The position numbers and the translations under genes are program-made. From assembly GCA_015680685.1 (NCBI GenBank), contig MNCI01020440.1, positions 55,461 to 119,460 of the forward strand: DNA of 64,000 bases, read 5' to 3'. Under the pieces are notes generated by a model. The model saw only the letters and a list, made by a program, of their open reading frames with translations. It ran no database searches and had not been told where the DNA came from. Below, piece by piece: positions 23,043 to 34,540 of this stretch. The DNA is from Gnetum montanum (taxonomy: Eukaryota > Streptophyta > Gnetopsida > Gnetales > Gnetaceae). Each line of letters opens with the position of its first letter. The stretch's first letter is position 1.

Positions 23043-23985
23043 ATGGGGCACTACCCAACATGTATGCTAATTGACAATGAAGCTATAGTGACCCCCCCTC
23101 ATTTAGGGTTGACCTTGATTGCATTGTTGTGAAATGCTAGGGATGTTGAACCTAATTCTTGTNTTTGAATCTAATTCTTGTGGTGTAGGGGGTAACATTA
23201 TTGCATTGATGGTGTTCTCATCTATAGGGATGTCCTCTTTAATGGGAATGGAGGCCAACATCTAGGCTAATGCTTGGTGGTGAGTATATAAGGTCATGAC
23301 TAGGTTGTATAAGCTCAAGGTTGTCCTTGACTTCCTTCATGCAGCTTGAGAGATAGATCTCTCATGGAGGGGACCTTATCTTGGGTTTCTTGGCCTGCTT
23401 TGGGGTAGGGGCTTTAGTTTTCAATTTTTGCTTACTAGTTATGGCCTTTTCTTCATCCATGGGGGTTGCAAGGTGCCCATTCATCCTCTTGCGTTGCCAT
23501 TTGGTAAGCCTACCCAAGTTGCTAGTGGGATCAACACTTAAAGGAGAAGAGACCAAGACATTGCCCACTGTTGGGCTTTAGGTATGTGAGGGGCCATCAC
23601 GTTGTGGAACCCTTATGACAAATGATCGTTTAAGAGTTGTTGCGGGGCCAACTCATTATGCCACCTTGATGACGAAAGGTTGCTTAGCAGTTGTTCTCGC
23701 TGCATCATGCTAGTTTAATGTCTTAACAAATGGTTGGTTTGGTTACCAGTTTAATGTCTTAGCAGATGATTGTTATGGGACCTTGACCATAGAGGGTGTT
23801 ATGGGTGTCGAGGTGGCACTTTGATAACAAAGGAGGGCCTCTTACTTATGGGGGCTGAGGGAATCTTTACCTTGTTAGGAGGCAAATGGATCACAAAAGG
23901 TTGTTGTGTAGGTTTAGACTTGCCACCTATACTGATGGAGTTTATGACATAGGAGGTGTTGTCTACATTGGATTGGCTCACTACA
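23043..23985 (-). pseudogene. gag-protease linker of element B
   Basis: Short minus-strand frames rich in Lys, Pro, Thr and Ser (for example 23362-23568 with a KQAKKPK stretch, and 23799-23981). This is a plausible basic spacer between the zinc knuckle and protease. Two repeats CTAGTTTAATGTCTTA at about 23709 and 23744 lie in it. A single N at 23163 is flanked by nearly identical sequence. Confidence 0.45.
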
Positions 23986-25893
23986 TCAAAGCACTAATTG
24001 GCCCCATTCTATCATTCTTTGCAGGTCGTCTTGCAAAGCACAACAGTTGTTTATACTGTGACTAGATAGCTCGTGGTAATGACAATATTGGTCCAGCTTG
24101 AAGTGTTGTGGGATTGAGGGTTCATTTGGTACTACTGAGGTGGGGTTCCTCAGTAGTTCACAGTACCTATCATGTTTTTGGTGGACAATATCCACTACAT
24201 GTTTGTGTTGGATTCGACCAACTTTTAGAAGTTGCTCCAGTAGTTCAAAGGATTCTATTGGTAGCAGTGTATACTTTGAGAAATCCTTGTGCTGAAAGTT
24301 GGGCCTTGGGGTGGCCCTTACTGATGTAGGTGAGTTGGTGCCAGATTTGGTGGTTTTGTGAGCTAGGACCTTAGGCTACTTAGCCATCAAGCCCCAAATG
24401 GATGCTTTTTTGCTTGTAGCCACTATTGCCACTATTGTTTTTTTCTTGCACACATGTTAATTTTTGTAGGCCACATAGGTCAAGTTATTGCTAGCTTGCA
24501 CTACCTCCTCTATGCCCTTTATTTGGACAAAGGCTTGACTAAGAGACTTCGGGGCCAGGTAATATAGTTTGGACTTGATGAAGTCATTTACTACACCCTT
24601 AAAGATGGCCAATAGGTGCATCTCCATTAGAGATTCATTCATTTCACTCAATGTGGAATTCCAATGTTGGAGGAATTTAGGTACAAGCTCTAGGGACCCC
24701 TATTTGACTTGCATGAGTTGTTTGAGGGTTGCTTTAGGCTTCATGTTGTACTTGAAGCATGTCAAAAACTAGCTTATGAGATCCTCCAAAGAAGAGATTA
24801 AGGCCTTGGGTAGTGCACAATACTAGTCTAAGGCCTTACTAGTGAGTGACATGGGAAACATGCACATGATGGCATGTGGCCAAGCTTAAAGGAGTAGGCA
24901 CTCAGATTGAAATATGACTAAGTGTGCATTCGGATGTTGTTTACCATTGTATTTGGTGAGTTAAGGCAGTGAGACCCTAGTTGGGAGAGTTAGAGGTGGG
25001 ACTGTAGGACTTATGGGGTCATCCTAGTAGAAGTTCACCACCTTGATGGTTTTGGAGGAGGCAACTTTAAGTTGGTTAATCTCCTCTGTCAAACTTTGGA
25101 TCAACTAGAATGCCTGATCCAAGCTTGGAAATGTGCTAGCTAGTTGCATTGGCTAGGCTTGTGTTGGTTGCATAGCATAGGATCAAATTGTTGGTTGCAA
25201 AGTTTGCTAGTTTAACATTGTAGCAGACAGTTGTTACTAGTTTAACATCATAGCAGATAGGTTTAGTTGATGTTTTGGTTGAGGGATGGATGCAATGACC
25301 AAGGTGGACCACACACAAGTGGGCTGAATAGATGCCATGGGCACTGATGAGATAAGTGGGATGTGGGATGCCTAAATCATCTAGGGCTAGGAGATGGCCC
25401 TTACATGAGCATAAGGTTGGGCAAATGCAATGATCACTTGCAAGGAAGGCTAAATTGGCATGATCACCATCTTGGAGAGGATGGATGGACTGAACCAAGG
25501 AGAGGCTGTACTAGGGAGCAGTTGTTGGAAGATAGTGTAGAGGGGGCTCTCACATTTGGAGTAGGCCTCGAACTCATCTTCTTTCTCTTGTAAGGCTTCT
25601 TCATAGGTTGTTCCTTCATCATGCTTGTTAGCACAGATGAGTTGGGCCAATAGCTAATGGTAGGACTCTATGAGTGGGATTATGTCGAACAAGGAAGGGT
25701 TGTACTCCTATTCGTCCTGGTGGACTCATTCATAGTCCTATTTTGCCTCCAAGTCAAGGCAATCCATTGGTAATCCTATTTGGATTTTGGCACAAACAAA
25801 ATTGTATTGTTCATGGCTTAGTGTGACACGCTTTGGGTGGATCGTGATGCCAAATGTATTAGACATCAATGTGAAAGGTTGATCTTGATTCAT
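23986..25893 (-). pseudogene. gag polyprotein of element B
   Basis: The start is probably ATG at 25893 (MNQDQPFT), after a repeat-rich leader. The Glu-rich N-terminal part is open at 25650-25450. The capsid region (about 24900-24457) has SSLEDLI, KATLKQLMQVKQ and LSEMNESLMEMHL, the usual helices of plant gypsy Gag. The C-terminal part (24195-23986) has a CxYH...H....C pattern followed by LQDDLQRMIEWGQL, the zinc-binding region of Tat-type Gag. Several stops and frame changes separate these pieces. Gag would assemble the particle and bind its RNA. Element B has no pol, so it would depend on a relative for reverse transcription. Confidence 0.7.
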
Positions 25894-25919
25894 GTTCACA
25901 AATCGAGTTGTGAGAGTTG

Positions 25920-26215
25920 CTATTTACAAAAAAATGGCTAACTCTAAAAACTACAAAAAAATGACTAACTCTGCCAATAGTAGAAAAATGGCCAAGTATA
26001 AAAATGTAGAAAAATTGCTAAGTGTAAAAATGTAGAAAAATGGCTAAGTATGGAAATTGCAAAAAATTGACTAAGTGTAAAACTATAGAAAATTTGTTTA
26101 AGTATGAAATTACAAAATTTTAGCTAAGTATGAAAATGAAAAAAAAAATGCTAAGTATGAAATGCAAAAAAAATGCTAGTTGTGAAAAGCTACTAAAAAT
26201 GGCTAACTTTGGTGC
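25920..26215. repeat. Minisatellite of about 27-bp units in the B leader
   Basis: About eleven degenerate copies of AAAAATGGCTAAGTATGAAA-type units in tandem, between the 5' LTR and the gag start. The unit resembles the ACTTAGAAAAAT sequence dispersed in the LTR, suggesting local amplification. Confidence 0.75.
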
Positions 26216-26452
26216 TACACTTGCTACAATGGAGCTGGCTACACTTTCTACACTAAGAACTAGCTATGCTCTCCCAACCATCTAGAATTTTGGTTAAGTG
26301 CCAAAGATACACTTTGGACTTTTTCTAGTAGAGTTCTAGGAAAATTGACAATAGGGTCCAATCTACACCAACTAGTGGGGGAGAGAGGATGCAGGACAAC
26401 AATCAGAAAATGTAAAAGGAAATGGCAAGGCCATCCTTCTACCTCCAAAAAC
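26216..26452 (-). other. Leader next to the B 5' LTR, primer site uncertain
   Basis: The minus strand after the LTR reads GTTTTTGGAGGTAGAAGGAT. A TGG begins 5 bases in, as a primer site would, but I cannot assign a tRNA with confidence. Confidence 0.35.
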
Positions 26453-27881
26453 TGTAACGATTGAAAATGTCAGTGGTTGGAATCACCAAGGGATCAATGG
26501 ATGCATAGCCTTAACCTTGCCTCCATGTGAGGGCCTTGTTAGAAATAGAGGTAGAGTGCCCTAGATAGTCTTGTCAATTGAATATGGACTTCACTAGCTG
26601 CAATCAAGGTATTGGGCACAATTGGGGGTGGCATGGTTTGCCGAAAATGTGAGGGTTGATGGTGTTCTCGGTAGTACCAAGGCCAACTAGGCTTAAGCAT
26701 AGCGGGGTCTAACGACACAAGACCGGTGATGTAAGTGTGCAAAAAATGTGTAAAATAATGAAAAAGTACGAATGTGGTGCTGAATGTCAAAGAAAATGCT
26801 CAAAATTCAATGGGTAAAATGCTTAAAATGCAAAGGATTTTGTGAGAAAGAAAGGATAATACCACCTCAGACAGGGAGCGTAGTAATTAAAAATGACCTT
26901 TACAGAGGTACGCGGTGGTATAGACAAGTGAAATAGCAATGTAGCTAGAGTCTTCAAGGTGTCATGGGGTGAAGATTGACATCCACTACAAGGTTTGTGC
27001 TTGTTGGGTTGGCTACTAAGCTCTAGAAGCTTTTGGAGGTAGTTCCATGTTGCTACGCTAGCTATGCTCTAGAGCATAGACTAATAATTAGGCAAATTTG
27101 CAAAAAATTGAATTCCAACACTACTACACTGGAAGGGACATGTGCAAAACTGAAGTTCAATGCTACTACCCTTGTTACTCTCATGAGCATAGCAAGAAGG
27201 GATAGGGCATAACATGGACACTGAGAAAAATCTAGCAACTAAAGTCCAGTGCTGCTACACTTGCTATGCTCATGAGCATAGTAGGATGGGACAAGATGTA
27301 GCATGGATACTTAGAAAGATTTGACAATTGAAGTCTAGTGCTGTTATGCTCATGAGCATAATAGGATGGGAAAATGCATAGCATAGACACTTAGAAAAAT
27401 CTAGTAAAAATTGTAGTCCTTATTCTTGCTATGCTAACTATGCTTAGGAGCGTAACAAGAGGGGTAGCTTTAGGAGTTAAGAAATCTACCAAATGCCTCT
27501 TCCATGCTAAGCTAGCTTGACAGCTTATGGCTTGGCACCCATGCAAACTAGTCACTGAAGTGCATGTTATGATAACTATGCTCTAGAGCATAGCTGGGAG
27601 AATGAGAGCATAGCACAACACTTGAAAAATTTCTATAGCTTGTGTCATCGTTTTGACCATTGAAGCTGACTACGCTCCACTATAGTGGAGAGTGTGGTCC
27701 CAACACTTAGACTAATTTGTAGAATGTGCCATCATTTTGACACTTAGAAAAATTTTGCAAATCCAGCAATTGGAGCTAACTACACTTAAGACTTAGAAAA
27801 ATTTGGACAAAGTGCCACCATTTTGAAACTTAGCCAAATTTGCAGTTGAGATATTAAGACTCAAAATTTTGTAGTGTTTCA
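26453..27881 (-). repeat. 5' LTR of element B (1429 bp, internally deleted)
   Basis: Direct repeat of 18542-20557 with a deletion of about 630 bases at about 27015, removing the segment that carries the TATA box in the other LTR. It holds four perfect 18-bp palindromes with cores GCTCATGAGC or GCTCTAGAGC at 27062-27079, 27264-27281, 27344-27361 and 27576-27593. Confidence 0.85.
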
Positions 27882-28440
27882 TAGAAGAACTCCAAAATAA
27901 AACTAGGGAAACTCTTGGGGTTTACGTCCAAGGAAGACTATAAGAGATAAGAGCTTATTGGATCCAAAGGCTTATTGATTAGGTAGCAAAGAAAGTAAGG
28001 AAGTTGAAGACAAGTGAAAGTATAAAAGAGTACAACAAAGACTTTTTTATTTTCAAAAAATATATCTATCTCTATGAACTAGATGAAGAAACACCACTAA
28101 ATAAGGTAGAGAGAAATACCTTGTCAATTTAGAAATCTGTAATTGAAATATTATCTAAGATTGATAAGATGTGGGACTCCATTGATGAAAAGTTCTAAAT
28201 TTCATTGAAGATCAAATAGGAAAAGGTAGAACTAGGAAGAGTCAAAGATAAGAAAGAACTATATCATGAAAAGGGAAAAGTTGGTATAGTTGAGGAGGTT
28301 GTACACTTAGAATTAAATGATGATGATTGTAACATTTATCAACATGAACATCCAAATGATTGTTTTCCAATAACATCACACTTATAAGAGTCTAGATTTT
28401 ATTTCTTGCAGCTAAAGTTTATCAAAAGCCAAATACCCAA
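27882..28440 (+). pseudogene. gag of element A, part 2
   Basis: The capsid frame resumes right after the TAGAA duplication with ELQNKTRETLGVYVQGRL, matching RRTLGTYAQGRL of C and RKTFGIYTQGW of F. It then runs through a charged region to DDDCNIY, near PFSQGN-type sequence (IPKRFPYSLGN) at about 28440. This equals the F gag tail just before element G. A few stops are present. Confidence 0.75.
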
Positions 28441-29150
28441 GAGGTTTCCTTATTCTTTAGGTAACTAAAAACAAACATTTCACCAACAATACTATGCAAG
28501 TGCAGTGCCACCTTAACATCAAGACCACTACTAGTACTAGCATAATCCATAGTTGTGGTGGATTCCACCAACAAGGAAGTGGTATCCCTATAGATAGCTA
28601 GACCCATATGGATATTATGTTCAATAGCCTATATTGCCTAGTGGTTGTATCACCCATGCATCTATCCATTATTATCATCCTCTAGATACCATGGACCTAT
28701 TACTCCATGAGTTTGAATCTTCTTCCACCTATATTCTTACCATTCATAGCACCATTAACCACATGCCTCTACACCTTTAATATTTGCATCATCAATGCAA
28801 GAAGAGATACCTCCATTACCTTAATAATGGAATGGCATTCAAGCTATGAACTTGTAGGTGGAATATCATTCAAGTGGTTCTATATGCAAGCTTTGGAAAA
28901 GGTCATTATTAAGACAATATAATCCATAAAAAGCATCACATGCATCCTTGACTATGGACATTATTAAAACTATCCTTAGAATATCCAACAAGCCATTTTC
29001 AAACCAAAGAGCCTCAACTATATAGATTTCCATGCTAACATATGTACTAACTCACTAGATAAATGTAGGACATTTTCTTAGAAAGAGAACTAATTTAAGA
29101 AGTCCCTTGATTTATTTGTAGATAATAGAAAATGAACCCTAAAAAGCTCT
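28441..29150 (+). pseudogene. gag-protease linker of element A
   Basis: No intact frame. The region corresponds by position to the Pro/His-rich linker of C and F. It has scattered His-, Thr- and Ser-rich fragments only. Confidence 0.4.
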
Positions 29151-29640
29151 ACTAGACTCAAGTTCAAGGGTCAATCTAATTTCACAAGAAATATACAAGG
29201 TAAGAAATTTTTCTCCACTTAAAAAATGCAATATTAGGTTAGAGCTTGTGGATTAATCTATCACTATTTCCTTAGGATTTATGGGGGAAATTATTACTAC
29301 CGTTAGTGGTTGGTCATATTCAATTGATTTCTTGGTCATCAATGTTGGTAAGTATAAAGGATACTTTCTCATCATCATGGGGAGAGCTTAGCTAAGCACC
29401 ATCAATGACAAGCTAGGGATCAGAAACCTTTTCTTGAAAATTTCTAAGAAAAATGAATTTAAAAAAGTCATGAAGAAGTAAGTTTCATGCATCACATATA
29501 GTGATGTAGGATGCAACTGTATGTAGAAAATATGGGCCATTAGAAGTAGAACAATCATGACATGTAAGTCATATGCCAAACTAGTTAACATCCAAAGGTT
29601 TCTATATGTAGTAACCAAAAAATAAGAAGATACCTAGTGA
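29151..29640 (+). pseudogene. Aspartic protease of element A
   Basis: Plus-strand translation with stops parallels C (minus, 54560-54170) and E (60950-61195): VNLISQEI just after a degraded DLGSS active-site loop, CNIRLELVD, TISLG, TTVSGWSYSIDFLVINV and LIIMGRA. The C-terminal SDVGCNCM segment is also in C (SDTRCNCM). Family members cleave Gag-Pol in the particle. The active-site Asp loop is damaged here. Confidence 0.65.
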
Positions 29641-29930
29641 TTAACATTAGACTATGGCTTTGATTCAACAATATGTATGGAACCAATAGAAATCCTCATA
29701 AGCACCTACATTAATAAGATTAATGAAATGAAGTAAACCAAATACCAACCCTTAGCATAGAATTCAAAAAGGAAAAAAGGGTAGATTGGAGGAAGTTAAA
29801 TATTTTGGAAACCTTTGAACTATAATCCTTGGAATTGAAAACATTACCAAAATCTTTAGAGTACATGTTTCTGAATAATGGAAAACTAGTAAGTATCAAT
29901 GTTCAAGTTTTAGAGAAATAAAAGAAGATG

Positions 29931-30090
29931 TTACTAAGAGTAGTAAAACGAATAATCTTTCCATGGTCACATGATGAAATTATAGGAATTGATTCACACA
30001 TATGCCTACNTTTACTAAGAGTAGTAAAAAGAATAATCTTTCCCTGGTCACATGATGAAATTATAGGAATTGATTCACACATATGCCTAC
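29931..30090. repeat. 79-bp direct duplication flanking a single N
   Basis: 29931-30009 and 30012-30090 are identical apart from two substitutions, with one N at 30010 between them. This looks like an unresolved assembly join rather than a biological repeat. It lies between protease and RT of A. Confidence 0.75.
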
Positions 30091-30129
30091 ATAGATTCTA
30101 CGATTGAGCTCAAGAGATAGCTGTACAGA

Positions 30130-30930
30130 ATATTAAATTCCAAAGTAAAAAAAATTCTCAAGAATGAGATGCCAAAGCTCTTGAAAGTGAAATTTAGCTA
30201 CCTTGTGGTGGATAGTTAGTGGGTAAGCCCACTTGCCATTATGCTAAAGAAAGATAGGCAATGGAGGGTCTACATTAATTTTAGGCTATTAAACATGGCT
30301 ACTTTTAAAGATAAATTTTCATTGCTATTTGTGAAATAGGTGTTGGACATCATTATAGGACACAAGTATTAAAATTTTCTAGATAGTTATAGTAATTATA
30401 ATCAAATTCAAATAACATTCACAAGTTCCTAAGGAACCTTTACATACAGAAAGACGCCCTTTGGCCTATGTAATGCACCCCTTATCTTTCAATGTCTTGT
30501 TATTAGCATCTTTCAACAATAGATTGGCACAGGTGTAGAGGTCTTCAAGGATGAATCCTCCAACTATATAGAATATTTTGAATAGGTACTAGACCATCTT
30601 AAGTAGGTTTTAAAGTGATGCATGGAAACCAACCTCAATCTTAATTAGTAGAAAAGCTACTTTATGGTCTAGGATGGAATTATCTTGGGACACAAAATTT
30701 TAGAAAAAGGCATTGAGGTAGAACCAAAGAAGATAAGGGTGATCTAAGGAATTACATAATAACCATAAAATATTAAAGATATTAGATCCTTCCTTGGGCA
30801 CACTAGTTACTGTAGAATATTCTTTAAGAACTTTTTCAAGATCATTAAACCATTGGTCCAATTGACAAAAAAGGATGCATCATTTGAATGGAATAAGAAA
30901 TGCAAATAGACATTGCAACTCTTAAAGTAG
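30130..30930 (+). pseudogene. Reverse transcriptase of element A
   Basis: Translation with stops gives QWRVYINFRLLNMAT, then NFLDSYSNYNQI, TPFGLCNAP-type sequence and IILGHKI, in RT order and close to C. The catalytic Y/FxDD motif, FMDD in C, is FKDE here, so the active site is destroyed even apart from stops. Thumb-region SFLGHTSYCR and FEWNKKCK follow. Function in an intact element: copying the RNA into DNA in the cytoplasmic particle. Confidence 0.8.
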
Positions 30931-31400
30931 AATCTTTATAAAATCCAATTATACAAGCATCAAATTAGTTCAAACCATTCCACATCATGACATATGCATT
31001 CAACTTTCTTTGGAAGTAGTGCTTACATAGTTGGATGATCAGAAATGTCCATAATACATCTACTATGCAAATATAAGCATTGCAAGTGCAAAAATAAACT
31101 ACACTACAATAGAGAAAAAAATTAATGATAATGATGTAATTTCTAGTAAAATTTAGGCATTATGTGCTTGGATATCCAATCTTTGTGCATACTAACCATA
31201 GTGTCATCCACTTCATGATGAACAAATTGTTACTATCAGTTAGCTCCTGTATCATATGATAGCTAGTGATCTTGCAAGAGTTTGATTTCACAATGATGGA
31301 TAGAAAAGAAACCAAGAATGTAATTTCTAATCATCTATCTTGGCTAAGATGAAACAAAAAGATTGATGAATAACCTCTTTTTGATTAATTTCCTAATGAA
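30931..31400 (+). pseudogene. RNase H region of element A
   Basis: Follows RT directly. Remnants such as VVLTxLDDQKCP, INYTTIEK and the H-x-x-H-like region match C (minus, 52820-52420), but several stops lie within and the TDAS strand is unreadable. Confidence 0.6.
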
Positions 31401-32640
31401 ATACTTATCGCTAAAGAAATAGTGGCCACAACTTGATATGCCAATTTCCTCTTATATCTACTTACACAAGAGATCCTTGATGAATAGGATTAAAAGAAAA
31501 AGTAATAGTTCCTCCACCTAGTCAAACACTACATGGAGATAGAGCATAGCCTTTACAATTTTTTTGCTAATATCATAGTATGATTATGTGTACCAGATGA
31601 AGATCAAATAAGAAGAACAACCATAAAAATACTAATGGTAGTATATTTTTTGGCAATGATCTTTAGGGATACACATCACTTTGCTCACTCTTATGCATGC
31701 TATTAAAGGGATGGAGGAATAACTACTAGGATGGAAGGGCTCCTACACTTGATTTAGCAACTAAAACTTTTAATTTATGGGAAATCAACTTCATGAGTCC
31801 TATCTTCTCCATGTCCAATGGGAAGTCCTATATCATTGTTACTATAGACTATTGTACGAAATGGGTAGAGGCTATAAATGTTACCAAAGCCAAATTATTT
31901 TAACAAGAAGTGGTAAATAGGTTTGATATGCATTGACATTAATTTCTAATAATAAAGCCCATTTTATAGGTGATCAATTTACAAAGTTGATAAGATGCTT
32001 AGGGGTAGAACACAAACTTACAAAACCCTATCATCCCTAATTTAATGGTTACGTTGAGGTAACAAATAGAGAGATTATACAAATCCTAGTTAGAACAAAT
32101 AGTAGATATAGGAAAGACTAGAGTACTAAATTGAACAATTCATTATGGACTTATCACTCCACATAGAAACTTCTTATAAGCTACTACACTTATGGACTAG
32201 TATATGATAAGTTATTCAAACCAAACTATGTATAATAAACACAACTTATGTCCTTGCTATTTATATCAACCTAGCATTAAAAAAATGATTAATGACTCTC
32301 AACATGCTGGATGAAAAACTAAAGAGTGACTCTCATAATGAATGAAGTGCACAGGGCATACACCAACTAATGTCATGACACTAGAATGCACAAAGTGGCC
32401 TTTCAATCAAGTGATAAGATTTTCTATTGGAACCTTACACATAAACCTCAACAAAAGAAATTCTAAATGTTATGAAAAGGATCTTACATTATCCATTTTA
32501 CTTTCCATTTAGGTATCATGAAGATATATGACCTTGATTACCTAGAGAAGTTCAGCTTGGTCAATATACAATGAGTGAAATATTTCAAGGGTTTCCAAGT
32601 AATCAAGAATCTTAGTGATGCCTTAATCCAAGGCTAATCC
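31401..32640 (+). pseudogene. Integrase of element A
   Basis: The N-terminal zinc region is mostly lost. The catalytic core starts at about 31780 (INFMSPIFSMSNGKSYIIV, then KWVEA) and parallels GIDLMGP...KAYIIV...KWAEV of C. Frame shifts follow through the second Asp region near 31970; a C-terminal stretch near 32480 corresponds to the GPY module of C, and the coding homology ends near 32640. The enzyme would insert the cDNA in the nucleus. Clearly defective. Confidence 0.7.
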
Positions 32641-34540
32641 TACTCTATTCTTTGTATCTCCTCGATTCAATCCAATTTTGGGCTAGATACCCATATGATC
32701 TAACACCTTATGAGAATACATTTTTTAACCTTGTTTTGTTTTGCATCTTTCTTTTGATTTTTCTATTCTTCATACATTTCCATTTCTTGAAAATTGTTCA
32801 TTTGTTTTACTATTTCTATTTTTTGAGTCATTTATATTTTTAACTTTTAACTTTTAATTTCTATATGTATAATTATCATTTGCATTAATAAGAATTGTTG
32901 TTGATGTATAGGCCAACATTGACATTTGAAGATTATTCTATGTAATCAAGATGATTGAAACAATAGATGTATAAAGTATTGAGCCCACACCATCCATCCT
33001 TATATTTTCTATAAATAATAGGCCTTCAGTGGGAAAGAAATATGGTTCTTTTAACATCAAAACTAAAATGAACCCATGATTTTAATGTTTTAAGTAAAGG
33101 AGAAAGGACTAAAAGGATATGAAAAGAGTGTGACATCAAGGAAATCTACTAATTCCTTGCACTTCCAATATGGGTCTTACTACTCCATCTGCTTATATGA
33201 TTACTCATGTTTTACTTTTAATAGAATCATGTTCTTAAAAAAAGGTGTTTCCTTATCATGTCACTTAAAAAACATGTTACCCATACTTGAAGGTAGTCCT
33301 CTAGTAAGTAAATCACAAGTCACTTATTAATTAACTCATAAAAAAATTAATTGCTAGGATACCACTAGAAAGAAATGATACCCATGTCTCATAGGTCTCT
33401 TAGACTAATCCCATTATGTAACTGGAAAGACATGTTACTCATGTGTGAAGGTACTCCTCTAGTAGAATTAGCATAGGCTATGAGGTTGGAAAGACATGTT
33501 ACCCATGCTTGAAGATACCCTTTTAATTGATTGCTAAGTTTCCTAAAAATACTAAATGTATAAGTGATTAGTTAATCATTTAGCCTCCTTGTTATCTTTT
33601 ACTTAGCAGTGATGTTTTCATATGATTGTGGTGGTCTTATGGTTGTAATTTCATGATGATATAATGTGATGCCACTAGACAAGGTATGGACATGGTTTGG
33701 AACCTAGAATGATGAATATAATGTTCATTTTAATCACAATTAATACAAAAATCTATTGTGTACATGGTAAAACATCTTATGTTCCTTTTTCTGCAATCCC
33801 TTCTTATTCTAGTATTCACCTCACTATTGCATACAATTGCTTATCTAATGATTTTGAGTTAGTATAGTAAAGGATTTCAAAGATAATTGTTGTATGAGTA
33901 TGACATATAGACTAGATGATATTCAATTATCAATGTGCCTATGAATGCCTTGTGGGATGGTTATAAATGAGCATTAAGGGCATGAGCTTACTTTGGGGAG
34001 AATCCACATGTATAACGTTTAGAAATCTAGCCTATACATTATCTCCACATATCCAAATCATTAAGCTACATGTTCGAAGTTGAATGCATCCTTCATTTTT
34101 TAATCATTTTCTTATGTATTTCATCAAAGTGTCAAATTGCTATCATTAGTGTTTGAGCTTCTTAATGATTATAAATCTGTACTAAGACCTCACTAACATC
34201 ATACTCATCTTTAAATCCTCTTTCTAGCTCTCATTCAACACCTGGATTGCTTTAGAATTCATAAAAATAGGTCAGAAACTCAAATTTGTTTTTTGAATTT
34301 TAGCTACATCAACACATCCTTGTTGATGTAGTAAAAAAACACTATATATACACATGGCCCTTAGTCAGATGTTTTTCATTTGCATTCAAATGCAAAGGGG
34401 TTTTACAGTTTCTTGAGCCAAGAGACTTTTAAGAGTACTAACTTATCCTCTACTCATCCAATTGAAGTTAATTTTGATTCTATGAGCTCTTGGAGTTGAG
34501 CTCTTTATTGTGGACGCTTGTAATGCCAATTCAAATAACA
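32641..34540 (+). other. 3' noncoding region of element A with repeated motif
   Basis: Collinear with 11000-12700 of F and with minus-strand parts of C and D. It has four copies of the AAAGACATGTTACCC motif (33265-33307, 33366-33402, 33422-33465, 33486-33525), GGTGGTCTTATGGTTGT near 33630, CATGGTTTGGAACC near 33690 and CTTACTTTGGGGAG near 33990. A TATA-like CTATATATACA is at 34343-34353. Confidence 0.65.

Larger units (their letters stand above)
18542..27881 (-). mobile_element. Element B: non-autonomous gag-protease LTR retrotransposon
   Basis: Bounded by direct repeats beginning TGTAA and ending TGTTTCA and by a perfect TAGAA duplication. All recognisable coding sequence is on the minus strand: gag (25893 to about 23986) and an aspartic protease (23042 to 22589). 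A purine tract precedes the left LTR, and the LTR TATA box is on the minus strand. No RT, RNase H or integrase is present; only about 2 kb of noncoding repeats lies between protease and 3' LTR. It thus resembles the gag-only or gag-protease non-autonomous elements known in plants. It is inserted antisense in gag of A. Confidence 0.85.

Noticed and set aside
26431-26452. A specific tRNA primer site for element B
   Set aside because: TGGAGGTAGAAGG near the LTR could be a primer site, but I could not match it to a tRNA end with confidence, so no tRNA is named.
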